Origin: Petrosia ficiformis
Lineage: Eukaryota > Porifera > Demospongiae > Haplosclerida > Petrosiidae
Reading direction: 5' to 3'
Length of the DNA stretch: 64,000 nt
Assembly: GCA_947044365.1 (NCBI GenBank)
Contig: OX345637.1
Coordinates: 15,904,916 to 15,968,915, forward strand
Under the pieces are notes generated by a model that saw only the letters and a list, made by a program, of their open reading frames with translations, had not been told where the DNA came from and made no database searches. Shown here piece after piece: positions 23,801 to 34,073 of this stretch. Each line of letters opens with the position of its first letter. Position 1 is the stretch's first letter. The translations under genes were made by a program, and so were the position numbers.

Positions 23801-26800
23801 CACCTGCTATTGAGTCAGATGTAGACAGTTATTTTGAGCAGCTCACTGATGATGACACAGATTCAGATGGTCTGGATCTAGATCCATGACTGTTGACTAA
23901 ATTATTTACTGTTTGATTATAAATATAACCATTTTTTGTATAATAATTACAGTAATGTGAATAATGATAAAATCTTTTATGAAAACCACTCTTTGAAAGT
24001 AAACCAAAAAAAAACATAGATTTTACACTTTTGACAGATCTCTAATGGGTAAGCCTAAAGAATGAATGGGACTAACAATCTCGGGTGCAATGCAATTGTC
24101 GTAAAAGGAAGTTAATTTGGGTAGTAGCTTGTCTGTCCAGTAAGCACTATGAAATGGTATCCGCTGAATACTTAGTCCTTTTTTTGTGTATATGACAAAA
24201 TCACACCATAGTCGTTCACCGATACCCATCTGACCTTGTATTTGTGCGTAGTACTGATGAGTTTCTTTCAATTTGATCTGCCCATTCGTCACATCCCACT
24301 CACAGCAGAAAGTAGATGCAGTACATGCTTCTTCAGGTGAAATATTTCTAGCAGAATATGGACACTTGACTTCTAAAAATCCAAAAGGCTGTTGTAGGTT
24401 TGATGGATCATGAACTGCTCCATCAGGTGAAGTCCCTAAAAATGGATAAGCACTATTTATAAGTATACCAGATGGAACCACAGCTAGCTCAGGATGCCCA
24501 TTCTTATGCTGGTGAATTATATATTCCTTTATTGCTACCTGTTCATTTTCAATGCCATATTGTGTTGCTGCTGTAGAAAAATTTTTAGGCTGAATAATAC
24601 GTAGAACCAAACTATCAGGAGGAGTGTCAACCCTTCGAGTAAATACAGCTCCAAACAAAGAAGATGTGATACGAAATTTGCGGACAGAGAACCACAGGGA
24701 AGACAATCGTTGTTCACGAGTGTTTCTTTCTATCTCTCGTGCTTTTTCCTCACTAACTTGAAGAGTTTCCTTAAAAGCTTTGATAGTTTCCTTCAATTCT
24801 TCAGCATCAGGAATGCTATGTGATGAGGGTTGTGGAGTTTTTTCTGTAATCTGTTTGTATTTAGAATCAAATAGCAGAGAAATACATAGTTGTTCCCCTC
24901 TTAGGCTATCTAACAGGTCAGGAAGTCGACTTGCAGTAGTTCCTCTGAACTCCTGAGGTCTAGGATCAAAATCCTCCACATGCTTCACCTTCCTTTTCAT
25001 TGGTTTGGCATAGTCATGTTTCTCAAAAACAGCTTCGGAGATTGGCAATGTGCTTTGCTTTCGTTTCTTTGGAGCTTTCCATTGGCATGGCAATGATGTG
25101 ACAGGAGTTTCTTCATCATCAATTTGCATAGATGTGGGTAAGTCTGGTCTTAATTGAAAAGATGGAGAATTTAGAGCTACCAGTGCATGAAGAAGAGCAG
25201 AAACATGAGTACAACTTGCAGATTTCCTATAATAAAATCGAATAGAGTATTGTGTATTATTGTCACATTATTACACATACCCAGCAGCACAGTCACATGT
25301 AGCTAAACAAATTGTAGCAAGTGTGCCCTCACGACCAAGAAGTAGATGAATATGATATGTTCCAGCCCTCATAGAAGGTTTCATTGTGCAACGCACATGA
25401 CAATATTCAGGGTGATTTGTGTTCACTTCCATTTCTTGTAGTCTACCAGAGGCCCAGTGATTATAACCACGAGTTAATGCTCTAAATGCACCCTGGTCTC
25501 CAGTGTGTCCAACATGACCTGCTAAGTACGTATATACCAAACCTACAATAGAAGGAAATTGAGTATCATAACCACAACCAAGTTCTGTATACAATTGGGT
25601 TATACACTAAGCATACCTGAAGTGACAGCAGGAATGGAAGGAGCAATACTCCTAAAGGTATCCTCCGTTACTGATTTCCACCCAGTGATCGGAAGAAAGG
25701 TGGGAAGAGGCAATGACACTTGTTTTCCTGCATCTATTAGCAACCTATACTTTCTATAAAGATAAGAACCATCTACATCTATAACACTTCTCCCCTCCTG
25801 TTCAGCCTGGTGTACTCTATATAGTAAGCATAATTTTCATTATGTTCAACACTGATAAATCGTAGATAATCTTACTTGTCAATAAGCACCTGCTTTTTCC
25901 AAGATGAAGGAGCTTTGATTCCTCTACAAAGTAGCCACCAGCGTAGAGCAGACACTGTGTGTACCTCGTAAGGCTGGGAGAGGCTTGCTCCAGGTATATC
26001 TTCTGGAGTGAGTGTTATATCAGCTATATTACTGTTCATCTTGCAGCTATTCTGTGTACTAAACTTCCTAGTTTCTCTTTAACCAGGCGTCCTTTCGACT
26101 TCGAACAAACTTTGACACGTTCTCTGAAGATTCTAGTTTTAGTTGCAATTCGTTAATTTAGAATAGTACCGTATAGATGCAAGCGATAAGACTTTTTATC
26201 TTAGTTGCCACCCTGTTTCCATAGAAGTCAATGTATTTTTGCTGGCAACCACAGCACCCAGTCGTGACGTCACGTGCAATTACCGCTAATTGCATTTTTG
26301 AGCTCTTACATGAAATTGGGCTATTGGAAGACGAGCCAGAGCTTATAATGCTATGAATATGAAAAGAGATTCTCTTTTAGGTAATTAATTGATTAATTAA
26401 TTAATTAATTGTTTGTAATTACTTTCTTACAGATATCACTCGTTTATTAATTCTTGATGAAACGCAAGCTCAGCAATTTGCCCAAACTACTCCTCAATTA
26501 TTAAAAGATATTGGGCAGCAACAAGCTAAGATTAATTATCCTGTGAGTGGTATGATGATAATAATTATTGTTATTATTATTATTATATTAACCAGTTAAT
26601 TAACTCACTAAAATTGCTGTTTCCATAGTTACAGTTATACTAAATTCAAAATACCATATTAATGAATACACCCTGTGGTACAGAACCCTCACCATATTCA
26701 AAAGTGTGGAATACATTTACATGTATTAAGAATTGTGTGTACAAACATGTAGTAGATGGAGCCTACAAACTGCAATATTTGATAGAGGAACACAGCTCTG

Positions 26801-29800
26801 AGTTGTAGCTGGCACTACTTCAATCAGAGAGTACGATAGTACTCTCTATGTAAGGAGGCACGGAAAAACATGGCCGCCCATTTGTTTCAATTGCAAGTGA
26901 TGAGCTGAAATCTCTGATAATATACATGTATATTGATAGGTTTTAATACACACATACCTACATGTTGTATTCATATCTAGTGTTTGATAGTTAATAATAG
27001 TTAATACATGTATCCTCTTCAATGTGTTTGATAGTTAATAATAGTTAATACATGTATCCTCTCCAATGTGTTTGATAGTTAATAATAGTTAATACATGTA
27101 TCCTCTCCAATGTGTTTGATAGTTAATAATAGTTAATACATGTATCCTCTCCAATGTGTTTGATAGTTAATAATAGTTAATACATGTATCCTCTCCAATG
27201 TGTTTGATAGTTAATAATAGTTAATACATGTATCCTCTTCAATGTGTTTGATAGTTAATAATAGTTAATACATGTATCCTCTCCAATGTGTTTGATAGTT
27301 AATAATAGTTAATACATGTATCCTCTCCAATGTGTTTGATAGTTAATAATAGTTAATACATGTATCCTCTCCAATGTGTTTGATAGTTAATAATAGTTAA
27401 TACATGTATCCTCTCCAATGTGTTTGATAGTTAATAATAGTTAATACATGTATCCTCTTCAATGTGTTTGATAGTTAATAATAGTTAATACATGTATCCT
27501 CTTCAATGTGTTTGATAGTTAATAATAGTTAATACATGTGTTTGATAGTTAATAATAGTTAATACATGTATCCTCTTCGATGTGTTTGATAGTTAATAAT
27601 AGTTAATACATGTATCCTCTTCGATGTGTTTGATAGTTAATAATAGTTAATACATGTATCCTCTCCAATGTGTTTGATAGTTAATAATAGTTAATACATG
27701 TATCCTCTCCAATGTGTTTGATAGTTAATAATAGTTAATACATGTATCCTCTCCAATGTGTTTGATAGTTAATAATAGTTAATACATGTATCCTCTCCAA
27801 TGTGTTTGATAGTTAATAATAGTTAATACATGTATCCTCTCCAATGTGTTTGATAGTTAATAATAGTTAATACATGTATCCTCTCCAATGTGTTTGATAG
27901 TTAATAATAGTTAATACATGTATCCTCTCCAATGTGTTTGATAGTTAATAATAGTTAATACATGTATCCTCTCCAATGTGTTTGATAGTTAATAATAGTT
28001 AATACATGTGTTTGATAGTTAATAATAGTTAATACATGTATCCTCTTCAATGTGTTTGATAGTTAATAATAGTTAATACATGTATCCTCTTCAATGTGTT
28101 TGATAGTTAATAATAGTTAATACATGTATCCTTTTCAATGTGTTTGATAGTTAATAATAGTTAATACATGTATCCTCTCCAATGTGTTTGATAGTTAATA
28201 ATAGTTAATACATGTATCCTCTCCAATGTGTTTGATAGTTAATAATAGTTAATACATGTATCCTCTCCAATGTGTTTGATAGTTAATAATAGTTAATACA
28301 TGTATCCTCTTCATTGTGTTTGATAGTTAATAATAGTTAATACATGTATCCTCTCCAATGTGTTTGATAGTTAATAATAGTTAATACATGTATCCTCTCC
28401 AATGTGTTTGATAGTTAATAATAGTTAATACATGTATCCTCTCCAATGTGTTTGATAGTTAATAATAGTTAATACATGTATCCTCTCCAATGTGTTTGAT
28501 AGTTAATAATAGTTAATACATGTATCCTCTCCAATGTGTTTGATAGTTAATAATAGTTAATACATGTATCCTCTTCAATGTGTTTGATAGTTAATAATAG
28601 TTAATACATGTATCCTCTTCAATGTGTTTGATAGTTAATAATAGTTAATACATGTATCCTCTCCAATGTGTTTGATAGTTAATAATAGTTAATACATGTA
28701 TCCTCTCCAATGTGTTTGATAGTTAATAATAGTTAATACATGTATCCTCTCCAATGTGTTTGATAGTTAATAATAGTTAATACATGTATCCTCTTCAATG
28801 TGTTTGATAGTTAATAATAGTTAATACATGTATCCTCTTCAATGTGTTTGATAGTTAATAATAGTTAATACATGTATCCTCTCCAATGTGTTTGATAGTT
28901 AATAATAGTTAATACATGTATCCTCTTCAATGTGTTTGATAGTTAATAATAGTTAATACATGTATCCTCTCCAATGTGTTTGATAGTTAATAATAGTTAA
29001 TACATGTATCCTCTCCAATGTGTTTGATAGTTAATAATAGTTAATACATGTATCCTCTCCAATGTGTTTGATAGTTAATAATAGTTAATACATGTATCCT
29101 CTTCAATGTGTTTGATAGTTAATAATAGTTAATACATGTATCCTCTCCAATGTGTTTGATAGTTAATAATAGTTAATACATGTATCCTCTTCAATGTGTT
29201 TGATAGTTAATAATAGTTAATACATGTATCCTCTTCAATGTGTTTGATAGTTAATAATAGTTAATACATGTATCCTCTCCAATGTGTTTGATAGTTAATA
29301 ATAGTTAATACATGTATTCTCTCCTCACAGACGTTAGGTCCACTGGAACCGCCCACACAATTAATTAAAGCATATTTTGGGACATTTGTATGGAAAGGTA
29401 TATTATTATAATTATTTGTAATTATAATAATATTATAATTATTATTAGATGATATTTCTAAAAAAAGATTAAAAAGTCTTTGGGATACTACACATGCCAA
29501 ATCCTCAACTGACCAATCAGATTCAGTGATTAATGATGATGATGTGTTTAATGATGAACCTTTTGTCAAAGCTGCCTCTAAATTTCGTGATAGTCAGTAT
29601 AGCGGAGTATTAAATTTATTGACTGAAGCTATTAATACAGGTAATGTGTATTACATGTAGACCTCAGTGATATAGGTATTAGACCCCAGTGATATAGGTA
29701 TTAGACCTCAGTGATATAGGTTTTAGACCTCAGTAATATAGGTATTAGACCTCAGTAATATAGGTATTGGACCTCAGTGATATAGGTACCAGACCTCAGT

Positions 29801-32800
29801 GATATACAATGTAGGTATTAGACCTCAGTGATATAGGTATTAGACCTCAGTGATATAGGTATTAGACCCCAATGATATAGGTATTAGACCTCAGTGATAT
29901 AGGTATTAGACCCCAGTGATATAGGTATTAGACCTCAGTGATGTAGGTATTAGACGTCAGTGATATAGGTAATAGACCTCAGTGATATAGGTATTAGACC
30001 TCAGTGATATAGGTATTAGACCTCAGTGATATACATGTAGGTATTAGACCTCAGTGATATACGTATTAGACCCCAGTGATATAGGTATTAGACCTCAGTG
30101 ATATAGGTATTAGACCTCAGTGATATACATGTAGGTATTAGACCTCAGTGATATAGGTATCAGACCTCAGTGATATAGGTATTAGACCTCAGTGATATAG
30201 GTATCAGACGTCAGTGATATACATGTAGGTATTAGACCTCAGTGATATACGTATTAGACCCCAGTGATATAGGTATTAGACCTCAGTGATATAGGTATTA
30301 GACCTCAGTGATATACATGTAGGTATTAGACCTCAGTGATATAGGTATCAGACCTCAGTGATATAGGTATTAGACCCCAATGATATAGGTATTAGACCTC
30401 AGTGATATAGGTATTAGACCCCAGTGATATAGGTATTAGACCTCAGTGATGTAGGTATTAGACGTCAGTGATATAGGTAATAGACCTCAGTGATATAGGT
30501 ATTAGACCTCAGTGATATAGGTATTAGACCTCAGTGATATAGGTATCAGACGTCAGTGATATACATGTAGGTATTAGACCTCAGTGATATACGTATTAGA
30601 CCCCAGTGATATAGGTATTAGACCTCAGTGATATAGGTATTAGACCTCAGTGATATACATGTAGGTGTTAGACCTCAGTGATATACGTATTAGACCCCAG
30701 TGATATACGTATTAGACCTCAGTGATATAGGTATTAGACCTCAGTGATATACAATGTAAGTATTAGACCTCAGTGATATACGTATTAGACCTCAGTGATA
30801 TAGGTATTAGACCTCAGTGATATAGGTATTAGACCTCAGTGATATACACGTAGGTATTAGACCTCAGTGATATACGTAATAGACCTCAGTGATATACGTA
30901 TTAGACCTCAGTGATATAGGTATTAGACCCCAGTGATATACGTATTAGACCTCAGTGATATAGGTATCAGACCTCAGTGATATAGGTATTAGACCTCAGT
31001 GATATACACGTAGGTATTAGACCTCAGTGATATACGTAATAGACCTCAGTGATATACGTATTAGACCTCAGTGATATAGGTATTAGACCCCAGTGATATA
31101 GGTATTAGACCTCAGTGATATGGGTATTAGACCTCAGTGATATAGGTATTAGACCTCAGTGATATAGGTATTAGACCTCAGTGATATACATGTAGGTATT
31201 ATCTCATCATGATTGATATTGCCAAATTATCACAAATAATTATTTTATGTGTATATTGTACTATATACTTGTGACAATTAATGCACACTTTGTTGCTGGA
31301 ATTCGAAATCATATTCTTCTGTCTTGAGCTTACGTTTATGAGACTATTCTATAAGCTTAATGATGAAAGCTAATCTACTGTTGAAAAGTCGGCATTGCTC
31401 ACAAGTGATTTATTGACCAAACATGGTTTCATAATGTAACACTTGCTTGCTTTAACTACAGAAATAGCTATATTTAGATATCATGAAAAGCTTTTGTGAC
31501 TGTTTAGCTTAAAGATGCTTTCAAGAAAAACTATAAATATCATAATTGCACATTTGTAGTGGTAATTATCGTGATACAAGATTTGTTATAATCATTATTG
31601 TGATAATTGATAAATCAATATTATTGCTAAACCCTATAGTCTAGTATGTATGTTGCTCAGCCCTATAGTCTAGTATGTATGTTGCTCAGCCCTATAGTCT
31701 AGTATGTATGTTGCTAAGCCCTATAGTCTAGTATGTATGTTGCTCAGCCCTATAGTCTAGTATGTATGTTGCTCAGCCCTATAGTCTAGTATGTATGTTG
31801 CTCAGCCCTATAGTCTAGTATGTATGTTGCTCAGCCCTATAGTCTAGTATGTATGTTGCTAAGCCCTATAGTCTAGTATGTATGTTGCTCAGCCCTATAG
31901 TCTAGTATGTATGTTGCTCAGCCCTATAGTCTAGTATGTATGTTGCTCAGCCCTATAGTCTAGTATGTATGTTGCTAAGCCCTATAGTCTAGTATGTATG
32001 TTGCTAAGCCCTATAGTCTAGTATGTATGTTGCTAAGCCCTATAGTCTAGTATGTATGTTGCTAATCCCTATAGTCTAGTATGTATGTCTGATTTGATAA
32101 TTATTATCATGATTACATGTAGGTGATGAGGTTTATAAACCTCATGCATGTTTGTTAAGAGGAACACTTTATTGTTTATGGAGGAGAGATCAAGATGCTT
32201 TACTGGATTTACAACTTGTAATAGATTATAAAAACTTACCTTCAGAGGTAATTATACATGTAATATGTATACATGTATAATCAGATACTGTATATTTTGA
32301 AGCATGGGACAGTGAGTGCGCCATTGGGAATACATCTTGAGCCAATTAGCAAAGAGTTAATTAACTGTACCACCGACCCAATGAGATAACTGTGCAGTGC
32401 CAAATAAGAAGCTCATTGGGCCAATGGTGTGCTTATCATATGGACTGTATATAATACTTATTCTCATATCAGATGTATGCTGATGCTTATATTAAGTGTG
32501 CTGCTGTATATGCTGGACTATGTGACCTACCAAAATGTTATGAACAGTTTGAAAAAGCTTCAGAATCTAAACGGGATCATCCTGATATATATATTCAACG
32601 TGGAAGAGTAAGATTATATGTTATATTTAATATTGATCACTATTAGTATTTGAAATATCAAATGATTATTATTATTTATTAATAAGGTATGTTTAGAATC
32701 TGATGATCCATCTGTAATAATGAAAGCTATAGATGATTTTGAGATAGCACTAAAACTAGCTCCATCATCACCACACACACTGTATTGTCTTGGGTAAGAT

Positions 32801-33992
32801 ATTAATAATGTGATGTCCTTCATCCTCCTCATCATCCTCTTCATCCTCATCATCATCCTCTTCCTCCTCCTCTTGATCTTCCTCCTCCTCATCATCATCC
32901 TTTTCGTCATCTTCCTCTTTCTTCTTATATTTTTATTCAGAGCTGTTTATCATCGTGGAGGACTACTATCACAATCTGTTCATCTACTAGAAGGGGCAAG
33001 AAGCAAGTTTGAAGAAGCTTATAACCAGTTTCCATCCTGTGTTGAAGGAATCATCTTATACTCTCTAGTTAGTATCATTACTCATAATATGATATGTTGT
33101 ACTATCAATATTAGTATTTACAAGATGCTCAAGAGGTTGAAAAATCTGAAGAGTTACTACAAAAAGCAGTCAAATTGGAACCTGATAATGCTAATGCTCA
33201 TTTCTCTCTTAGTTTACTATACTTGTTAGCTCATCGGGATATTGATAAAGCTATAAAATCACTTGAAGCAGCCATTGCTATGGATAGTAGTTGCATACAA
33301 GCGTATGAAACATTAGCTTCACTTGAAATGCAGAAGTAAGTAAATGTTATTATAATTATTATGTTCTTGTGTCATATTTCAGTACAATTATTCCTTATAA
33401 TATGAATATAATTATACATTATATCACATCAGAAATGATATCGTAATCAGGTTTCATACAGCAGGAAAAGGGGATATCTCTCCTCTCCTATCTTGAGTTT
33501 CCCTTTAGATTTCAGCCCACATTTATTTCAACATGCAACAATATCTCAGCTACAAGCCTTCTGAGACACCAGAAGCCACCTCAGAGACTATAGTTCAATC
33601 ATTTTTTGGCGGAGCATTGTGCTTTACATAATTATTCTTTACAAAAAATTCAGTATGAAATGTTGATAATCTTGAGATTATGAATGTTTAGAGATCACTG
33701 ATTGAAAATGATATTATTTCAATTATTTAATTTACAGAGGTAATAAAAATAAAGCACATAGCTTATATGATTTAGCTGTAAAGAATTCCAGATCTATTAT
33801 GGAGTTACAACAAGCTTACGTAGCTTATGAAGTATTCATTACACAGGTATATAAAACTAATGTATTAATTAATAAATAATTATTATTTCTAAATAGAATC
33901 AAGTGTGTGAAGAATATGGTATTGACCCTTTGGAACTAATGACATCAAGATTATCAGGACAAGGTCATAGTGGAATGGAAGTTGTGTTATAG
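20850..33992 (+). CDS. TOMM70: TOMM70 mitochondrial import receptor, coding exon 4 split by a transposon
   Basis: Outer-membrane receptor that takes chaperone-bound preproteins to the TOM complex. Exons: 20850-21113, 21160-21336, 21398-21424, 22001-22074 resuming at 26325-26380, 26433-26542, 29331-29397, 29449-29640, 32123-32247, 32473-32607, 32687-32793, 32941-33067, 33115-33335, 33738-33846, 33897-33992. Without the transposon and one AT duplicate the frame is open for 628 residues (human about 608). Residues 29-51 form a membrane anchor followed by basic WRRRTSKRHK. TPR units follow, beginning with the clamp motif KRQGNEYFKQKNFDEAIKCY and continuing through DNANAHFSLSLLYL. Codon 181 is cut by the element at 22075-26322. 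No good donor and acceptor flank it, so this allele should not yield full-length protein unless the element is absent on the other allele or lost from the RNA. Confidence 0.92.
22075..22306. repeat. Left terminal inverted repeat of the transposon
   Basis: Pairs with 26092-26322. The inner part includes gcacgtgacgtcacgac, which overlaps an E-box (CACGTG) and a CRE (TGACGTCA). The outer 45 bp match the right end only at the extreme tip and close to the CACGTG. Confidence 0.9.
22336..23889 (+). CDS. THAP-domain DDE transposase
   Basis: 517 residues in a single exon, no frame damage. The N-terminal THAP zinc finger (C2CH) shows C6-x2-C9, W34 and C52-x2-H55 (CSRHF) and should bind the terminal repeats. 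A coiled segment (ARIEFLEAENASLK, about 160-180) is followed by a helix-turn-helix of the type preceding DDE_Tnp_4 catalytic domains (LTDLGFRFGLSVSQISRYL). The catalytic triad candidates are D322 in AIIDGSEVFIE, D399 in SIMADRGF and E446 in HVERAIGRMK. ATG 22336 is the first in frame, 30 bp inside the left repeat boundary. It converges with the YqaJ gene across 133 bp. Probably active or recently active. Confidence 0.92.
   Translation: MTGHKCCVCGNTKAKEPGLSFHRIPKEPSRRAVWLQVFMLTEEDMKPSTRVCSRHFPDGDASKIPNVNLGKRFASPMKQGPRAKRAKERDELRQLRESSLTSVSECSHSRSVTPAPSTPTPEIHTTVVGEQLSSDYSVHEIPTDPHTSSEHPSEQIEINHALLARIEFLEAENASLKTKKNEKGYFRLEDIQHDDKLVHFYTGFVSFKVFLDFFEFLGPVVEHLNYWGSKERNRVRQRSRKLDPKNQFFLTLIKLKLNLKLTDLGFRFGLSVSQISRYLTTWISFLYHHLKEIDWMPAVDQVLGTLPSAFKAKFPTTYAIIDGSEVFIETPSDLHMQSSTWSEYKHHNTVKFLVACTPNGSICFISHVYVGSISDVELTRVSGFLTALEDKPGISIMADRGFTIKDMLKELNIDLNIPPFLGQRKHLPPQEIEAGRKIASLRIHVERAIGRMKTYSILKGTIPISMARITNQIIFVCAFLTNLQPALVPPAIESDVDSYFEQLTDDDTDSDGLDLDP
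24023..26039 (-). CDS. SWIM zinc finger / YqaJ-like nuclease, second transposon gene
   Basis: Minus-strand exons 25876-26039, 25617-25816, 25281-25542, 24023-25226; 609 residues, all phases agree. A SWIM finger is seen at about residues 204-216 (CDC...SCTHV). The C-terminal half is a YqaJ/lambda-exonuclease-type PD-(D/E)XK domain: GIENEQVAIKEY, the catalytic D477 in LGTSPDGAV, E494-x-K496 in FLEVKCPYS, then YYAQIQGQMGIG. Such exonuclease partners accompany ISL2EU-type transposases; a role in processing transposition or repair intermediates is inference. A basic KKRKQS and KRKVKH region may direct nuclear import. Confidence 0.88.
26092..26322. repeat. Right terminal inverted repeat of the transposon
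   Basis: Complement of 22075-22306. It lies 53 bp from the start codon of the YqaJ gene, so the two repeats probably serve as the promoters of the two genes. The same CACGTG/TGACGTCA composite is present. Confidence 0.88.
26981..29325. repeat. 44-bp minisatellite, about 53 units, TOMM70 intron
   Basis: Unit tgtttgatagttaataatag + ttaatacatgtatcctctcc + aatg, very uniform. Most differences are a single C/T choice (ctctcc or ctcttc), with a few units shortened after tacatg. The last unit merges without a break into the functional acceptor ctcctcacag at 29330, so each unit looks like a branch-point and pyrimidine-tract region without its final AG. Confidence 0.95.
29655..31197. repeat. 22-bp minisatellite, TOMM70 intron
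   Basis: About 65-70 units of acctcagtgatataggtattag with variants (cccc, acgt, inserted catgtag). It begins 15 bp after the donor at 29641. The variant gatatacatgtaggt resembles the functional acceptor tacatgtag/GTGATG at 32122. Confidence 0.93.
31628..32090. repeat. 29-bp minisatellite, TOMM70 intron
   Basis: About 16 units of gctcagccctatagtctagt + atgtatgtt with a c/a variant (gctcag or gctaag). It ends 30 bp before the acceptor at 32122. It is in the same intron as the 22-bp array but unrelated in sequence. Confidence 0.93.
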
Positions 33993-34073
33993 AGGAAGAA
34001 TAGATTATTAGTTTTGTTGTGTTTATTAAAAGAACTTTATAATGGACACACCCATTTTTATACTTGGTATAAA
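33993..34073. promoter_or_regulatory. 81-bp gap between TOMM70 stop and PPIP5K start
   Basis: Contains attaaa at about 34025, a possible polyadenylation signal for TOMM70, only about 50 bp before the PPIP5K ATG. The PPIP5K promoter and 5' UTR must overlap the TOMM70 3' end, or begin inside TOMM70. An upstream out-of-frame ATG occurs at 34042. Confidence 0.5.

Larger units (their letters stand above)
22075..26322. mobile_element. Autonomous THAP/YqaJ DNA transposon (ISL2EU/IS4EU-like), 4248 bp
   Basis: Flanked by AT on both sides (22073-22074 and 26323-26324). Ends begin AGTCCAATT at the left and AGCCCAATT on the opposite strand at the right. Terminal inverted repeats of about 230 bp (22075-22306 and 26092-26322) are almost identical over their inner 190 bp. 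Two intact convergent genes encode a THAP-DDE transposase (22336-23889, +) and a SWIM/YqaJ nuclease-like protein (26039-24023, -). This two-gene layout fits the ISL2EU/IS4EU superfamily as I remember it; the name is less certain than the structure. Intact frames and matching repeats suggest a young copy. Confidence 0.9.

Noticed and set aside
22075..26322. Ordinary intron of TOMM70 holding a transposon
   Set aside because: No donor or acceptor at the borders; the coding codon is split exactly at an AT duplication, so it is an exon insertion.
26981..29325. CRISPR-like array
   Set aside because: No unique spacers; units are contiguous direct repeats, and the genome is eukaryotic.
32810..33229. 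139-residue frame starting with Leu/Ile-rich stretch
   Set aside because: The start is a cctcctcatc pyrimidine-rich intron of TOMM70 read through into the next exon and beyond its donor.
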